From contig CAJTYD010000078.1 in assembly GCA_910583775.1 (NCBI GenBank), forward strand, positions 1 to 13,080: a stretch of 13,080 nucleotides of DNA, given 5' to 3'. Under the pieces are notes generated by a model. The model saw only the letters and a list, made by a program, of their open reading frames with translations, did not search any database and was not told the DNA's origin. The position numbers and the translations under genes were made by a program. Within the stretch, counting starts at the first letter, position 1, and each line of letters opens with the position of its first letter. Below are positions 6,854 through 13,080 of this stretch, piece after piece. Origin of the DNA: an uncultured Muribaculaceae bacterium (GTDB lineage Bacteria > Bacteroidota > Bacteroidia > Bacteroidales > Muribaculaceae).

Positions 6854-7948
6854 ATGGCAGAAGAAGAACTTGATGACAGTGTATCTCCTGCTGACGGGCC
6901 TGAGACCGGTGAGCCGGAGGCATTCTATGTTACCGAAGAGGGACGTGAGCTTTTCGAACATTTCCGCTTTGTAGCCGACAAGGGCCAGCAGATGATCCGG
7001 GTCGACAAATTCCTTACCGACCGTCTTGAGCGAACCTCGCGCAATCGCGTTCAGCAGGCGGCCGATGCCGGTTGCATCATTGTGAACGGCAAGCCTGTTA
7101 AGTCAAGCTATAAGGTAAAGCCTCTCGATGTAGTATCTGTAGTCATGGATCGTCCGAGATATGACTTTGAGATCGAGGCTGAAGACATTCCTCTTGACAT
7201 AGTGTATGAAGACAGATGGGTGCTTGTGGTCAATAAGCCTGCCGGCATGGTCGTCCATCCCGGACACGGCAATTATAACGGCACGCTTGTCAATGCTCTT
7301 GCCTGGCATTTCAAGGATACTCCCGATTATGACGTGAATGATCCTCGTCTTGGATTGGTGCATAGAATCGATAAGGATACTTCGGGGCTGCTTGTGGTTG
7401 CGAAGACGCCTGAGGCGAAGACGGATCTCGGATCTCAGTTTTTCAATAAGACCACCCGCAGGGAATATGTTGCCATGGTGTGGGGGGATTTCGATGAGGA
7501 TAAAGGCACAATAACAGGCAACATCGGCAGGAATCCGCGCAACAAGCTTCAGATGGCTGTCATGACGGATCCTACGCAGGGAAAACATGCCGTGACACAT
7601 TATGAAGTGCTCGAGAGATTCGGATATGTCTCTATAGTGAAATGCGTGCTTGAAACCGGAAGAACCCATCAGATTCGTGTCCACATGCTGAGCAAGGGTC
7701 ATCCTCTTTTCAACGACGAAAGATATGGCGGCGACAGGATTCTCAAGGGAACCACTTTTGCCAAATACCGTCAGTTCATAAACAACTGTTTCCAGACTTG
7801 TCCGCGCCAGGCCCTTCACGCCCGCACTCTTGGATTCCGTCATCCCCACACGGGCAAAGAAATGGATTTCGAATGTCCTCTGCCTGCCGATATGTCGGCA
7901 TTGTTTTCCAAATGGAGAGATTACAAGGGTGGTCAGGAATATGTTTAA
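6854..7948 (+). CDS. rluD: RluD-type 23S rRNA pseudouridine synthase
   Basis: The 364-residue enzyme isomerises uridines to pseudouridine in RNA; the RluD group acts on helix 69 of 23S rRNA. It has an acidic N-terminal extension (1-35), an S4 RNA-binding domain (about 46-100, with IRVDKFLTDRL and GCIIVNGKPVK) and an RluA catalytic domain. VNKPAGMVVHPGHGN lies at 126-140, and the catalytic motif HRIDKDTSG at 170-178 places the active Asp at residue 173. ETGRTHQIRVHM (268-279) and LHARTLGF (321-328) complete the family signature. The frame is open further upstream (to 6668), but that part lies within the PASTA gene in another frame. The ATG at 6854, one base after the PASTA stop, fits the protein and implies coupling. 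Exact target uridines cannot be read from the sequence. Confidence 0.92.
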   Translation: MAEEELDDSVSPADGPETGEPEAFYVTEEGRELFEHFRFVADKGQQMIRVDKFLTDRLERTSRNRVQQAADAGCIIVNGKPVKSSYKVKPLDVVSVVMDRPRYDFEIEAEDIPLDIVYEDRWVLVVNKPAGMVVHPGHGNYNGTLVNALAWHFKDTPDYDVNDPRLGLVHRIDKDTSGLLVVAKTPEAKTDLGSQFFNKTTRREYVAMVWGDFDEDKGTITGNIGRNPRNKLQMAVMTDPTQGKHAVTHYEVLERFGYVSIVKCVLETGRTHQIRVHMLSKGHPLFNDERYGGDRILKGTTFAKYRQFINNCFQTCPRQALHARTLGFRHPHTGKEMDFECPLPADMSALFSKWRDYKGGQEYV

Positions 7949-7958
7949 CAATACAAAA

Positions 7959-7990
7959 TTGCCGGAGTTTAAAATTATTTGCTAACTTTG
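7959..7990 (+). promoter_or_regulatory. Promoter of the acyltransferase gene
   Basis: TAACTTTG at 7983-7990 is an exact -7 box, and aTTG at 7958-7961 sits 21 bases upstream, the expected place for the -33 element. Transcription would start near 7997, giving an 80-base leader. Bases 7982-8001 are identical to the minus-strand sequence covering the promoter of the sigma-factor gene (12937-12918). Confidence 0.65.
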
Positions 7991-8023
7991 CAAAGAGAAG
8001 CGGCCGGAACGATCTGCCGGACC

Positions 8024-8050
8024 GTAAACCGGCGTTTTCAGTCGGTTTGC
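8024..8050 (+). promoter_or_regulatory. Hairpin in the acyltransferase 5' leader
   Basis: GTAAACCGG (8024-8032) pairs with TCGGTTTGC (8042-8050), nine pairs including two G-U wobbles, around a nine-base loop. No T run follows, so it is not a terminator. It lies 26 bases before the ATG. A further CCGG/CCGG pairing (8004-8007 with 8017-8020) is possible upstream. A regulatory role is inferred only. Confidence 0.35.
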
Positions 8051-8076
8051 TTCCCAAAGGCTTAAATTTTAATGAC

Positions 8077-9252
8077 ATGAATTCTGAACAATACGATTTC
8101 AGCGACATATCTCCGTATGATGACAATGTATTCCACCAGAAGATGGAAGACCTTGTGAAGGAACCGGGTTTCCTTCATGCCATAAACTATACGATGCCGA
8201 AGGACGATGTGCCCGCATTGATTGACGAATTGCTGAGAATAGACAATAAGTATGATTTCCAGCATCAGGTAATGTATCCTTTTCTGGAGATGCTTGCGAA
8301 AACCACTACCGCAGGCATAACTCTCGGAGGAATAAAATATTATAATCCCGCGATGAACTATGTTTTTATCACCAATCATCGCGATATAGTCCTTGATGCG
8401 TCGTTCCTTAATCTTGCTTTTATTAGAAAAGGCCTTCCTACCTCGGAGGTGGCTATCGGCAACAATCTTCTGATATACGATTGGATCACTGATCTTGTTC
8501 GACTCAATAAAAGTTTTATTGTAAAACGTAACACTACTTTGCGTGAGGGCCTTGAGGCGGCGAAAAAACTCTCTGCATATATCCATTACTGCATTTTGGA
8601 AAAACGGGAGTCTATCTGGATCGCGCAGAGGGAAGGCCGGGCTAAAGACAGTTCCGACCATACGCAGGAGTCGCTTGTCAAGATGCTTGCCCTCGGAGGA
8701 GAAGGCCCGTTTGTGGAGCGTCTTAAGGAGATTAATCTTCTTCCGGTTTCAATATCCTACGAGTATGACCCCAACGACTATCTGAAGGCAAAGGAATTTA
8801 TGATGCGTCGCCGCGATCCTCAATTCAAGAAATCGCAGAGAGATGACCTTTTCAGCATGGAAACGGGCTTGCTCCAGTTTAAAGGGCGCGTTCATTTCCA
8901 GTTGACCCCGCGCATCAACAATAAGCTTGACCAGATAGGCGATTTCCGCGACAATAATACCGCAGCCAAATATGTCGGTTGCCTTATTGACCAGGCCATC
9001 CATCGCAGCTACGAGATATTCCCCATTAATTATATTGCTTTCGATTTACTTCATCACACGGAGCGTTTCAGACGCAAATATACCGAGGAGCAGAAGAAAG
9101 AGACTGAAGAATATTTCAATCGTCAGCTTTCGAAGGTCGATGTTCCCGATCTGACAGCCGAGGAACGCGACTATATGATGGAAATGATGTTGGTGATGTA
9201 TGCCAATCCGCTGAAAAACAAACTTAAGACTATTTTGGGCGGGATGGAATAG
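8077..9252 (+). CDS. LPLAT-family glycerol-phosphate acyltransferase
   Basis: The 391-residue protein resembles the PlsC/PlsB acyltransferases that add acyl chains to glycerol phosphates in phospholipid synthesis, probably at the inner face of the cytoplasmic membrane. The first block is FITNHRDIVLDASFLNLAF (97-115) with His101. The usual HX4D spacing is replaced here by H-R-D-I-V-L-D, so the acid may be Asp103 or Asp107; from memory this form is shared by Bacteroidales relatives. The block LLIYDWITDLVRLNKSFIVKR (131-151) and the EGR motif in IAQREGRAKDSSD (182-194) follow, the latter corresponding to FPEGTRS. There is no obvious membrane helix. The long C-terminal part (about 220-391) is charged and helical. 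The frame is open back to 7798, but that overlaps rluD and the promoter, so ATG 8077 is preferred. The acyl donor and acceptor are not determined. Confidence 0.85.
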   Translation: MNSEQYDFSDISPYDDNVFHQKMEDLVKEPGFLHAINYTMPKDDVPALIDELLRIDNKYDFQHQVMYPFLEMLAKTTTAGITLGGIKYYNPAMNYVFITNHRDIVLDASFLNLAFIRKGLPTSEVAIGNNLLIYDWITDLVRLNKSFIVKRNTTLREGLEAAKKLSAYIHYCILEKRESIWIAQREGRAKDSSDHTQESLVKMLALGGEGPFVERLKEINLLPVSISYEYDPNDYLKAKEFMMRRRDPQFKKSQRDDLFSMETGLLQFKGRVHFQLTPRINNKLDQIGDFRDNNTAAKYVGCLIDQAIHRSYEIFPINYIAFDLLHHTERFRRKYTEEQKKETEEYFNRQLSKVDVPDLTAEERDYMMEMMLVMYANPLKNKLKTILGGME

Positions 9253-9328
9253 TTGTTGTGGATATTGCTTAAACATTCGTCTTAATTCCCTTTGATTTAA
9301 ATCGCTCTAATTTCAAACATTACCTTAA

Positions 9329-10573
9329 ATGAGGTTTCTTCCGGTTATAACCATCATTATTCTTTTTGTTTTCTGTGTAGGAATAGACGCCTATATAGCC
9401 TGGGATATCAAGAGTTCGGTCCGGAAGAGACCGAAGGTATGGACGGGAATTCATATCGGGTTCTCGTTGCTTTGCTGGGGGCTGCTTCTGGCAATCATAC
9501 TTTGCATGGGAAGCAAAGATCGTCCTCTGTTTTCGTTGATGTGGATGATCTATACTTTCTTGTCCGTCTATATTCTTAAACTTTTATACGTAATTTTCTC
9601 AGCTCTTGGCAGACTCCTGCGATTGATTCTGAAGAACGACAAATGTTTTGTCTGCGGAAGAATCGTCGGTCTGGCTTTAGGACTGATCGCCTTCATCGCT
9701 ATGTGGTGGGGAGCGCTTGTCACAAGATATGAGGTGGATATCGAGAAGGTGACCGTCTCCTCCGAACGCCTGCCGAAATCGTTCGATGAATATAGGATCG
9801 TCCAGTTCAGCGATGCCCATGTCGGTTCATGGGGCGATGACACGACTTTCATCTCAAAGCTTGTTTCCGAAATAAATTCTCTTAAGCCCGATCTGATTGT
9901 CTTTACGGGAGATATAGTCAATATGGAGACATCCGAGCTTGAACCCTTTCTTAATGTTCTTAGCAAACTGAAGGCTCGCGACGGAGTCTATTCGGTTCTC
10001 GGTAATCATGATTACGGCGATTATAAAGCATGGGAGAATCCTTCCGACCGGGAAACGAACAATGCATTGCTCGCCATCTGGCAGAGGCAGATGGGATGGA
10101 ATCTGCTTAACAACCGACATGTGTTCTTGAAGAACGGAACAGATTCTATTGCTTTGATCGGCGTCGAGAATTGGGGAGAACCGCCATTCCGTCAGTATGG
10201 AGATATCGTAAAGGCATATCTTGCATCGGCATCCGGACGGCCTGAAGACACAGATGCTCTTAAAGACAATAACTTCAAGATCCTTCTTTCACATAATCCG
10301 GAGCATTGGAATCGAGAGGTTTCGTTTTCTACCAATGTTGACCTCACCCTTTCCGGGCATACGCATGCCATGCAGACTATGTTGCGACTCGGCAATTGGA
10401 GATGGTCGCCTGCAGAATGGAAATACCAGCAATGGGGGGGACTATACGAGCGTCTGAACGATGACGGAGAGCCGACGAGACTCTATGTCAACATAGGTTC
10501 GGGAGAGGTCGGAATTCCCGCGCGTATCGGAGCTACGCCCGAAATAACGGAAATAACGTTGAAGTGTAAATAA
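9329..10573 (+). CDS. Membrane-anchored metallophosphoesterase
   Basis: The 414-residue protein joins a hydrophobic N-terminal part, about four membrane helices (near residues 4-24, 40-60, 66-98 and 117-138), to a calcineurin-like phosphoesterase of the YkuE/YaeI type. Metal-binding blocks appear in order: QFSDAHVG (Asp172, His174), FTGDIVN (Asp205), VLGNHDYGD (Asn236, His237), LLSHNPEHW (His332) and LSGHTHAMQ (His354, His356). All canonical residues are present, so it should be an active dinuclear metal enzyme. Relatives act on lipid-linked substrates such as UDP-diacylglucosamine or on nucleotides; the substrate here is unknown. Catalysis is probably next to the membrane, with the side not certain. 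It follows the acyltransferase after 76 bases with no clear promoter and precedes the folK-like gene by 16 bases. Confidence 0.88.
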   Translation: MRFLPVITIIILFVFCVGIDAYIAWDIKSSVRKRPKVWTGIHIGFSLLCWGLLLAIILCMGSKDRPLFSLMWMIYTFLSVYILKLLYVIFSALGRLLRLILKNDKCFVCGRIVGLALGLIAFIAMWWGALVTRYEVDIEKVTVSSERLPKSFDEYRIVQFSDAHVGSWGDDTTFISKLVSEINSLKPDLIVFTGDIVNMETSELEPFLNVLSKLKARDGVYSVLGNHDYGDYKAWENPSDRETNNALLAIWQRQMGWNLLNNRHVFLKNGTDSIALIGVENWGEPPFRQYGDIVKAYLASASGRPEDTDALKDNNFKILLSHNPEHWNREVSFSTNVDLTLSGHTHAMQTMLRLGNWRWSPAEWKYQQWGGLYERLNDDGEPTRLYVNIGSGEVGIPARIGATPEITEITLKCK

Positions 10574-10589
10574 TAATCATCTGAATGCT

Positions 10590-10973
10590 ATGTCTCACAA
10601 CGTGGTTTTAAGTCTCGGTTCCAATCATGGTGACAGAAAGGCGAATGTCCTTTCGGCGGTGGAATGGGCGAAGGCCATATTGGATTTCTGTTGCGTATCG
10701 AGCGTTTATGAAACCGAGGAGATACATGGCAAGGGAAGTCCTTATTACAATTGTGTGATCGGAGGAATTGTTGAAGAAAGTTTCGAGCGCCTCACTGAAT
10801 CAACCAAAAGATATGAATTGGATAACGGTCGCGACTCCCGGGCACGATCTGCAGGACTTGTCCCGATAGATATTGATATTGTAATATGGGACGGGATGGT
10901 TGTTCGCCCTTTGGATTATTCTCATAATTTCTTTAAGAAAGGTTACAGCGAGATTGCTGAAAGTCTGCGATAA
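10590..10973 (+). CDS. folK: Short FolK-like pterin pyrophosphokinase
   Basis: The 127-residue protein resembles 6-hydroxymethyl-7,8-dihydropterin pyrophosphokinase (HPPK), which transfers pyrophosphate from ATP to the pterin in folate synthesis. It shows LSLGSNHGDR (7-16), SSVYETEEIHGKGSPYYNC (37-55), a GRDSRAR stretch (80-86) that may replace the nucleotide-binding arginines, and PIDIDIVIW (92-100), where Asp94 and Asp96 match the two magnesium-binding aspartates. The usual C-terminal segment with HPR and the following proline- and leucine-rich block is missing: it ends about 30 residues after the DID motif, whereas typical HPPK is near 160 residues. I recall short versions in other Bacteroidales, so this may be native and not a truncation. 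It is 16 bases after the phosphoesterase gene and is converged upon by the sigma-factor unit. Confidence 0.78.
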   Translation: MSHNVVLSLGSNHGDRKANVLSAVEWAKAILDFCCVSSVYETEEIHGKGSPYYNCVIGGIVEESFERLTESTKRYELDNGRDSRARSAGLVPIDIDIVIWDGMVVRPLDYSHNFFKKGYSEIAESLR

Positions 10974-11172
10974 TTGCCCGAATCCTTCCAAGGCAACTCT
11001 TCAAAATTGCATCATTCATTCGATGTTGGGAGTAAACAACAACATATATGTCTTTGTCCACACGAACTTTGGCTGATGTTTTTGCGCTGCCAGCGATGAC
11101 AGGAATACCAACAAGGCTTGCGAATAGGAATGCAGCGATTAAATTTCTTGTTCTTATATATTCGGCTTTTAT
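10933..11172 (-). pseudogene. Possible decayed or truncated gene for a small secreted protein
   Basis: An uninterrupted minus-strand frame of 80 codons begins at ATA (11172-11170) and ends at TAA (10935-10933). Its first half reads like an exported protein: basic residues (EYIRTRN), a hydrophobic stretch LIAAFLFASLVGIPVIAG, then SAKTSAKVRVDKDIYVVVYS. The last part is antisense to the end of folK and is probably not native sequence. The ATA overlaps the stop of the CPBP gene as ATAA. A single G at 11170 would restore ATGA, the same 4-base overlap seen between the two preceding genes. This suggests a start codon lost by one change and a 3' part lost at the folK junction. It could instead be chance, or use an unusual start. 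The protein type is unknown; a DUF2807-like surface protein is a guess. Confidence 0.35.
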
Positions 11173-11861
11173 ATTGATAGCATTACAACTATTGCCGGAA
11201 TATTGTTAAAGATATGCAGCCCCACGCCCCACCAAAAGCCAAGATTAACCCTGTAATATGTTATTGCGCATCCGCCGAAGAACGGGACGCTGATAACGCA
11301 TAGCATATATGGAATAAGGATATAATCATAATTAGAGAAAGCTACGAGATGGAGAAGCCCGAATGCTATGGCAGAAATATAAATTGATGGTTTATAATAT
11401 TTCTTCTTTTGTGAATTCCAGAAAGAATCTGTAGTGAAGAAGTAGATTGCTGAAAATAATACGAATATTGCGAATACGCAGATGGAAACATAGGCAATGG
11501 AAATGGAGTACAAATGTTGCCAAAGAATATACGCAGGTATGGAGGATGCCGCCAATGCCACTTGCCATCTTCTGAAAGACAATCCAAGTCGGAATATACA
11601 TTCTTCCAGTAATGGTGCGACAAGGCAGACTGTCATCAATACATAGACAGACGATCCAATTTTCTTTGCTGTTTCCGGATTACCTATGAAGCTTGTCTGC
11701 GACTCCGGGTCCATACCACACGTCTTATAGATGGCGACACATCCGATAATCAGAAGCATCGCGACAATCCGACTAATCAGCCAGAACAATAAACCATATC
11801 CCACGACCCATTTCTTAGAATGGATCCGTGAGTCATCAGTACGCGAAAGAATAAATTTCAT
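11169..11861 (-). CDS. CPBP family intramembrane metalloprotease
   Basis: The 230-residue protein has about seven or eight hydrophobic segments and the full CPBP (Abi/Rce1-like) signature: EECIFR with Glu86, Glu87 and Arg91, FGLLH with Phe167 and His171, and HIFNN with His216 and Asn220. These residues bind metal and activate water inside the membrane, so the enzyme should be active. Relatives process prenylated proteins, bacteriocin precursors or membrane regulators; the target here is unknown. The start overlaps the preceding four-helix gene by ATGA (11858-11861), behind an AAGGA. It lies third in an operon with an ECF sigma factor, so cleavage of the neighbouring membrane protein, or of the small secreted product once encoded downstream, are two plausible but unproven roles. 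Confidence 0.88.
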   Translation of the reverse strand: MKFILSRTDDSRIHSKKWVVGYGLLFWLISRIVAMLLIIGCVAIYKTCGMDPESQTSFIGNPETAKKIGSSVYVLMTVCLVAPLLEECIFRLGLSFRRWQVALAASSIPAYILWQHLYSISIAYVSICVFAIFVLFSAIYFFTTDSFWNSQKKKYYKPSIYISAIAFGLLHLVAFSNYDYILIPYMLCVISVPFFGGCAITYYRVNLGFWWGVGLHIFNNIPAIVVMLSI

Positions 11862-12412
11862 AGGTCCTTATCCCAATTTACAAGTTTGTTAATTTGTTTA
11901 ATGTTATTCTTATACCACAGATATTCAAGACCAAATCCTAATGCTGTAAGGCCCCAGGTAAAAATCATTCTCCAGGTGTTAATGAACATTGGAGTGAGAG
12001 AAAGCCATATCATCAATGGGATTATTACTGAAGCAGTCGCAAGTTCAATATTGCGATACATTTTTTTAACCGCTAAGACGGACATAAGAATATCCTTGTT
12101 TGTATAGTCCCATAGATTTACAGCCCTAATGGAGCGGTAAATCCGAACTCCGTATAGATTAGTAACAATAATGGTTGAACAAAACACCGCAAGCCACCAA
12201 TAGGGGAATTTCATAGGCGACCAAAGTGGGCTTAAAGCCATAAGAATACAACAAATCCCTGTGACTATCCCTTCCCATATGGCCCTTTTTAAAAGTCTTG
12301 ATTTTATATCATTTCTTTTAGCAAGCGCCCCATTTGCAATATCCTCACTGAATTGCGAGTCTATATGAGGCTTAACAGACTTCCAGACTGTTCTTAAATC
12401 TTCAAACTCCAT
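11858..12412 (-). CDS. Four-helix membrane protein, candidate sigma-factor partner
   Basis: The 184-residue protein is of unknown function. About 40 polar residues come first (MEFEDLRTVWKSVKPHID...), then two hydrophobic hairpins at about 46-64 and 70-90, and 123-141 and 146-166, with a lysine-rich tail. A cytoplasmic N terminus with an ExLxxxW-like start followed by membrane helices is seen in several Bacteroidota proteins encoded directly after ECF sigma genes, and an anti-sigma role is inferred from this. There is no zinc-binding HxxxCxxC motif, so it is not a classical ZAS anti-sigma factor. The ATG is two bases after the sigma stop and has a strong AGGAGG (12425-12420) with seven-base spacing, unusual for this phylum. 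It overlaps the CPBP gene by four bases. Confidence 0.75.
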   Translation of the reverse strand: MEFEDLRTVWKSVKPHIDSQFSEDIANGALAKRNDIKSRLLKRAIWEGIVTGICCILMALSPLWSPMKFPYWWLAVFCSTIIVTNLYGVRIYRSIRAVNLWDYTNKDILMSVLAVKKMYRNIELATASVIIPLMIWLSLTPMFINTWRMIFTWGLTALGFGLEYLWYKNNIKQINKLVNWDKDL

Positions 12413-12414
12413 AA

Positions 12415-12915
12415 TTAAACCTCCTTTCTAAATGATATTTTTTCCTTAATGCGATATAGACGTGACGCAACTGTATTTCTCGGAATACCCATATTCATGG
12501 CAATTTCTTCATAACTTAGCTCATCAAGCCACATTAATATCAAGGCTTTTTCCATAGGATTCAGTTGTGCTATTTGAGCGTAAAGCCATTCTAACTTTTC
12601 TCTCAAAGCATGGTCGTTGTCTTCTTGAAAATGAAAAGAGGGAATGTCATCGAAAGAAACCGTTTTGACTTTTGGGCTACACTTTCTTAAGAAAAACAGA
12701 CAAGTGTTTATACATACTTTATAAACCCATGTTGCTTCAGAACTCTCCTGTCGGAAATTACGATACCCTTTGAACAGCGAGATCAAGACTTCCTGCCGTA
12801 GGTCATCAAATGGCACTTCGCTCGTTGCATAGAAGAAACAGACACTGAAAATTACCTTTTCGTGTCGCCCGACCATTGCCGTGAAGGATTTATTATAGTC
12901 AGAATTATTCATCAT
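12415..12915 (-). CDS. ECF-type RNA polymerase sigma factor
   Basis: The 166-residue protein is a group 4 (ECF) sigma factor. Region 2 (about residues 20-80) includes FDDLRQEVLISLFKGYRNFR and the tryptophan-containing ATWVYKVCINTCLFFLRK, which would contact the -10 element and melt DNA. A short linker leads to region 4 (about 108-163), with LNPMEKALILMWLDELSYEEIAMNM followed by the recognition helix GIPRNTVASRLYRIKEKI. The length is normal, with no extra C-terminal domain. Two adjacent ATG codons (12915 and 12912) are both possible starts; the first is given. A -7 box lies only about 13 bases upstream, so the message would be nearly leaderless. It is followed by a probable membrane partner and a CPBP protease in one operon. 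The genes it controls cannot be read from this window. Confidence 0.92.
   Translation of the reverse strand: MMNNSDYNKSFTAMVGRHEKVIFSVCFFYATSEVPFDDLRQEVLISLFKGYRNFRQESSEATWVYKVCINTCLFFLRKCSPKVKTVSFDDIPSFHFQEDNDHALREKLEWLYAQIAQLNPMEKALILMWLDELSYEEIAMNMGIPRNTVASRLYRIKEKISFRKEV
12420..12425 (-). promoter_or_regulatory. Strong Shine-Dalgarno site for the four-helix membrane gene
   Basis: On the minus strand AGGAGG lies seven bases before the ATG at 12412 and inside the last codons of the sigma gene. It is a near-perfect anti-16S match. Other genes in this window have at most short AAGGA-like sequences, so this one stands out and may give high translation of the sigma partner relative to the sigma factor. 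Confidence 0.65.
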
Positions 12916-12928
12916 CTGCTTCTCTTTG

Positions 12929-12962
12929 CAAAGTTAGTTGCATTTTTATCAGAATAGTTCCC
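12929..12962 (-). promoter_or_regulatory. Promoter of the sigma-factor operon
   Basis: On the minus strand TAACTTTG (12936-12929) matches the -7 consensus exactly. In place of the -33 TTTG, twenty bases upstream, the sequence reads GGGAAC (12962-12957), which resembles the GGAAC of ECF-type -35 elements. The expected start point is only a few bases before the first ATG. The -7 box and following bases are identical to those of the acyltransferase promoter. Confidence 0.5.
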
Positions 12963-13080
12963 TCCAATGCTGAAAAATAAGGAACATTCTTGTGTTCTGG
13001 CAGAATTTTAATGCGCTGAGTATTCTAACAATAGTTCGTTAAAAAAATGATTATAGGCTAAGCGGCATCTACCGCGAAGC
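12938..13080. other. Gene-free right edge with a small inverted repeat
   Basis: No supported gene lies in these 143 bases. They hold GAACA (12982-12986) pairing with TGTTC (12993-12997) around a six-base loop, which could be an operator or a chance palindrome upstream of the sigma promoter. The last 23 bases are GC-rich and, on the minus strand, could be the final codons of another gene ending in TAG at 13060-13058. That cannot be decided from so little sequence. Confidence 0.3.

Noticed and set aside
7103..7951. Long minus-strand open frame of 282 codons opposite rluD
   Set aside because: It is antisense to the conserved pseudouridine synthase and shows no motifs of its own.
7798..8076. Longer acyltransferase frame beginning inside rluD
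   Set aside because: It would overlap conserved rluD sequence and read through the promoter and hairpin leader; the ATG at 8077 fits.
13058..13080. End of another minus-strand gene at the right edge
   Set aside because: Only seven codons are visible before a TAG; GC-rich but far too short to support a gene.

Overview
The window looks like a chromosomal segment of a Bacteroidota bacterium, order Bacteroidales, possibly close to the Muribaculaceae. The evidence is the Bacteroidales-type omega subunit beside a BamD lipoprotein, the PASTA/RluD neighbourhood, several promoters of the Bacteroidota form (-7 box TAnnTTTG), and mostly weak Shine-Dalgarno sequences. The taxonomy is an inference from protein and promoter style. 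No RNA gene, CRISPR array, transposase or integrase was seen.

Layout. Bases 1-55 hold a terminator for a gene outside the window, followed at once by a promoter and a secreted sialate O-acetylesterase-like enzyme (+). A convergent minus-strand block follows. Read in its own direction it is an ATP-grasp-like protein, a DUF2520 Rossmann protein, a KdsC-like phosphatase and a Maf nucleotide pyrophosphatase, with 4-nt and 14-nt overlaps and then a 45-nt gap. Upstream of it, also on minus, is bamD-rpoZ, closed by a clear terminator. bamD and a plus-strand PASTA gene fire divergently from a compact intergenic region with a recognisable -7 box on each strand. The PASTA gene (probable TTG start behind a structured leader) is coupled to an RluD-type pseudouridine synthase. 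Then come a PlsC/PlsB-like acyltransferase with its own promoter and hairpin leader, a membrane-anchored metallophosphoesterase and a short FolK-like protein.

The right end (about 10.93-12.92 kb, minus strand) is a separate, more AT-rich accessory unit: an ECF sigma factor, a four-helix membrane protein that is probably its partner or anti-sigma factor, and a CPBP intramembrane protease. Behind these lies an 80-codon open frame with a signal-peptide-like start. Its expected ATG, at the usual ATGA overlap, reads ATA, which suggests a decayed or truncated fourth gene abutting folK. This unit is the least ordinary part of the window.

Many genes serve the cell envelope: BamD (outer-membrane protein assembly), KdsC (KDO for LPS), the acyltransferase (phospholipid), the PASTA protein (peptidoglycan-linked) and the metallophosphoesterase (possibly lipid or sugar phosphate). 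Others are housekeeping: omega, RluD, Maf and FolK. No gene-free stretch exceeds 300 bases. The longest is 10974-11168, which the decayed frame partly explains. Bases 12938-13080 hold no supported gene.
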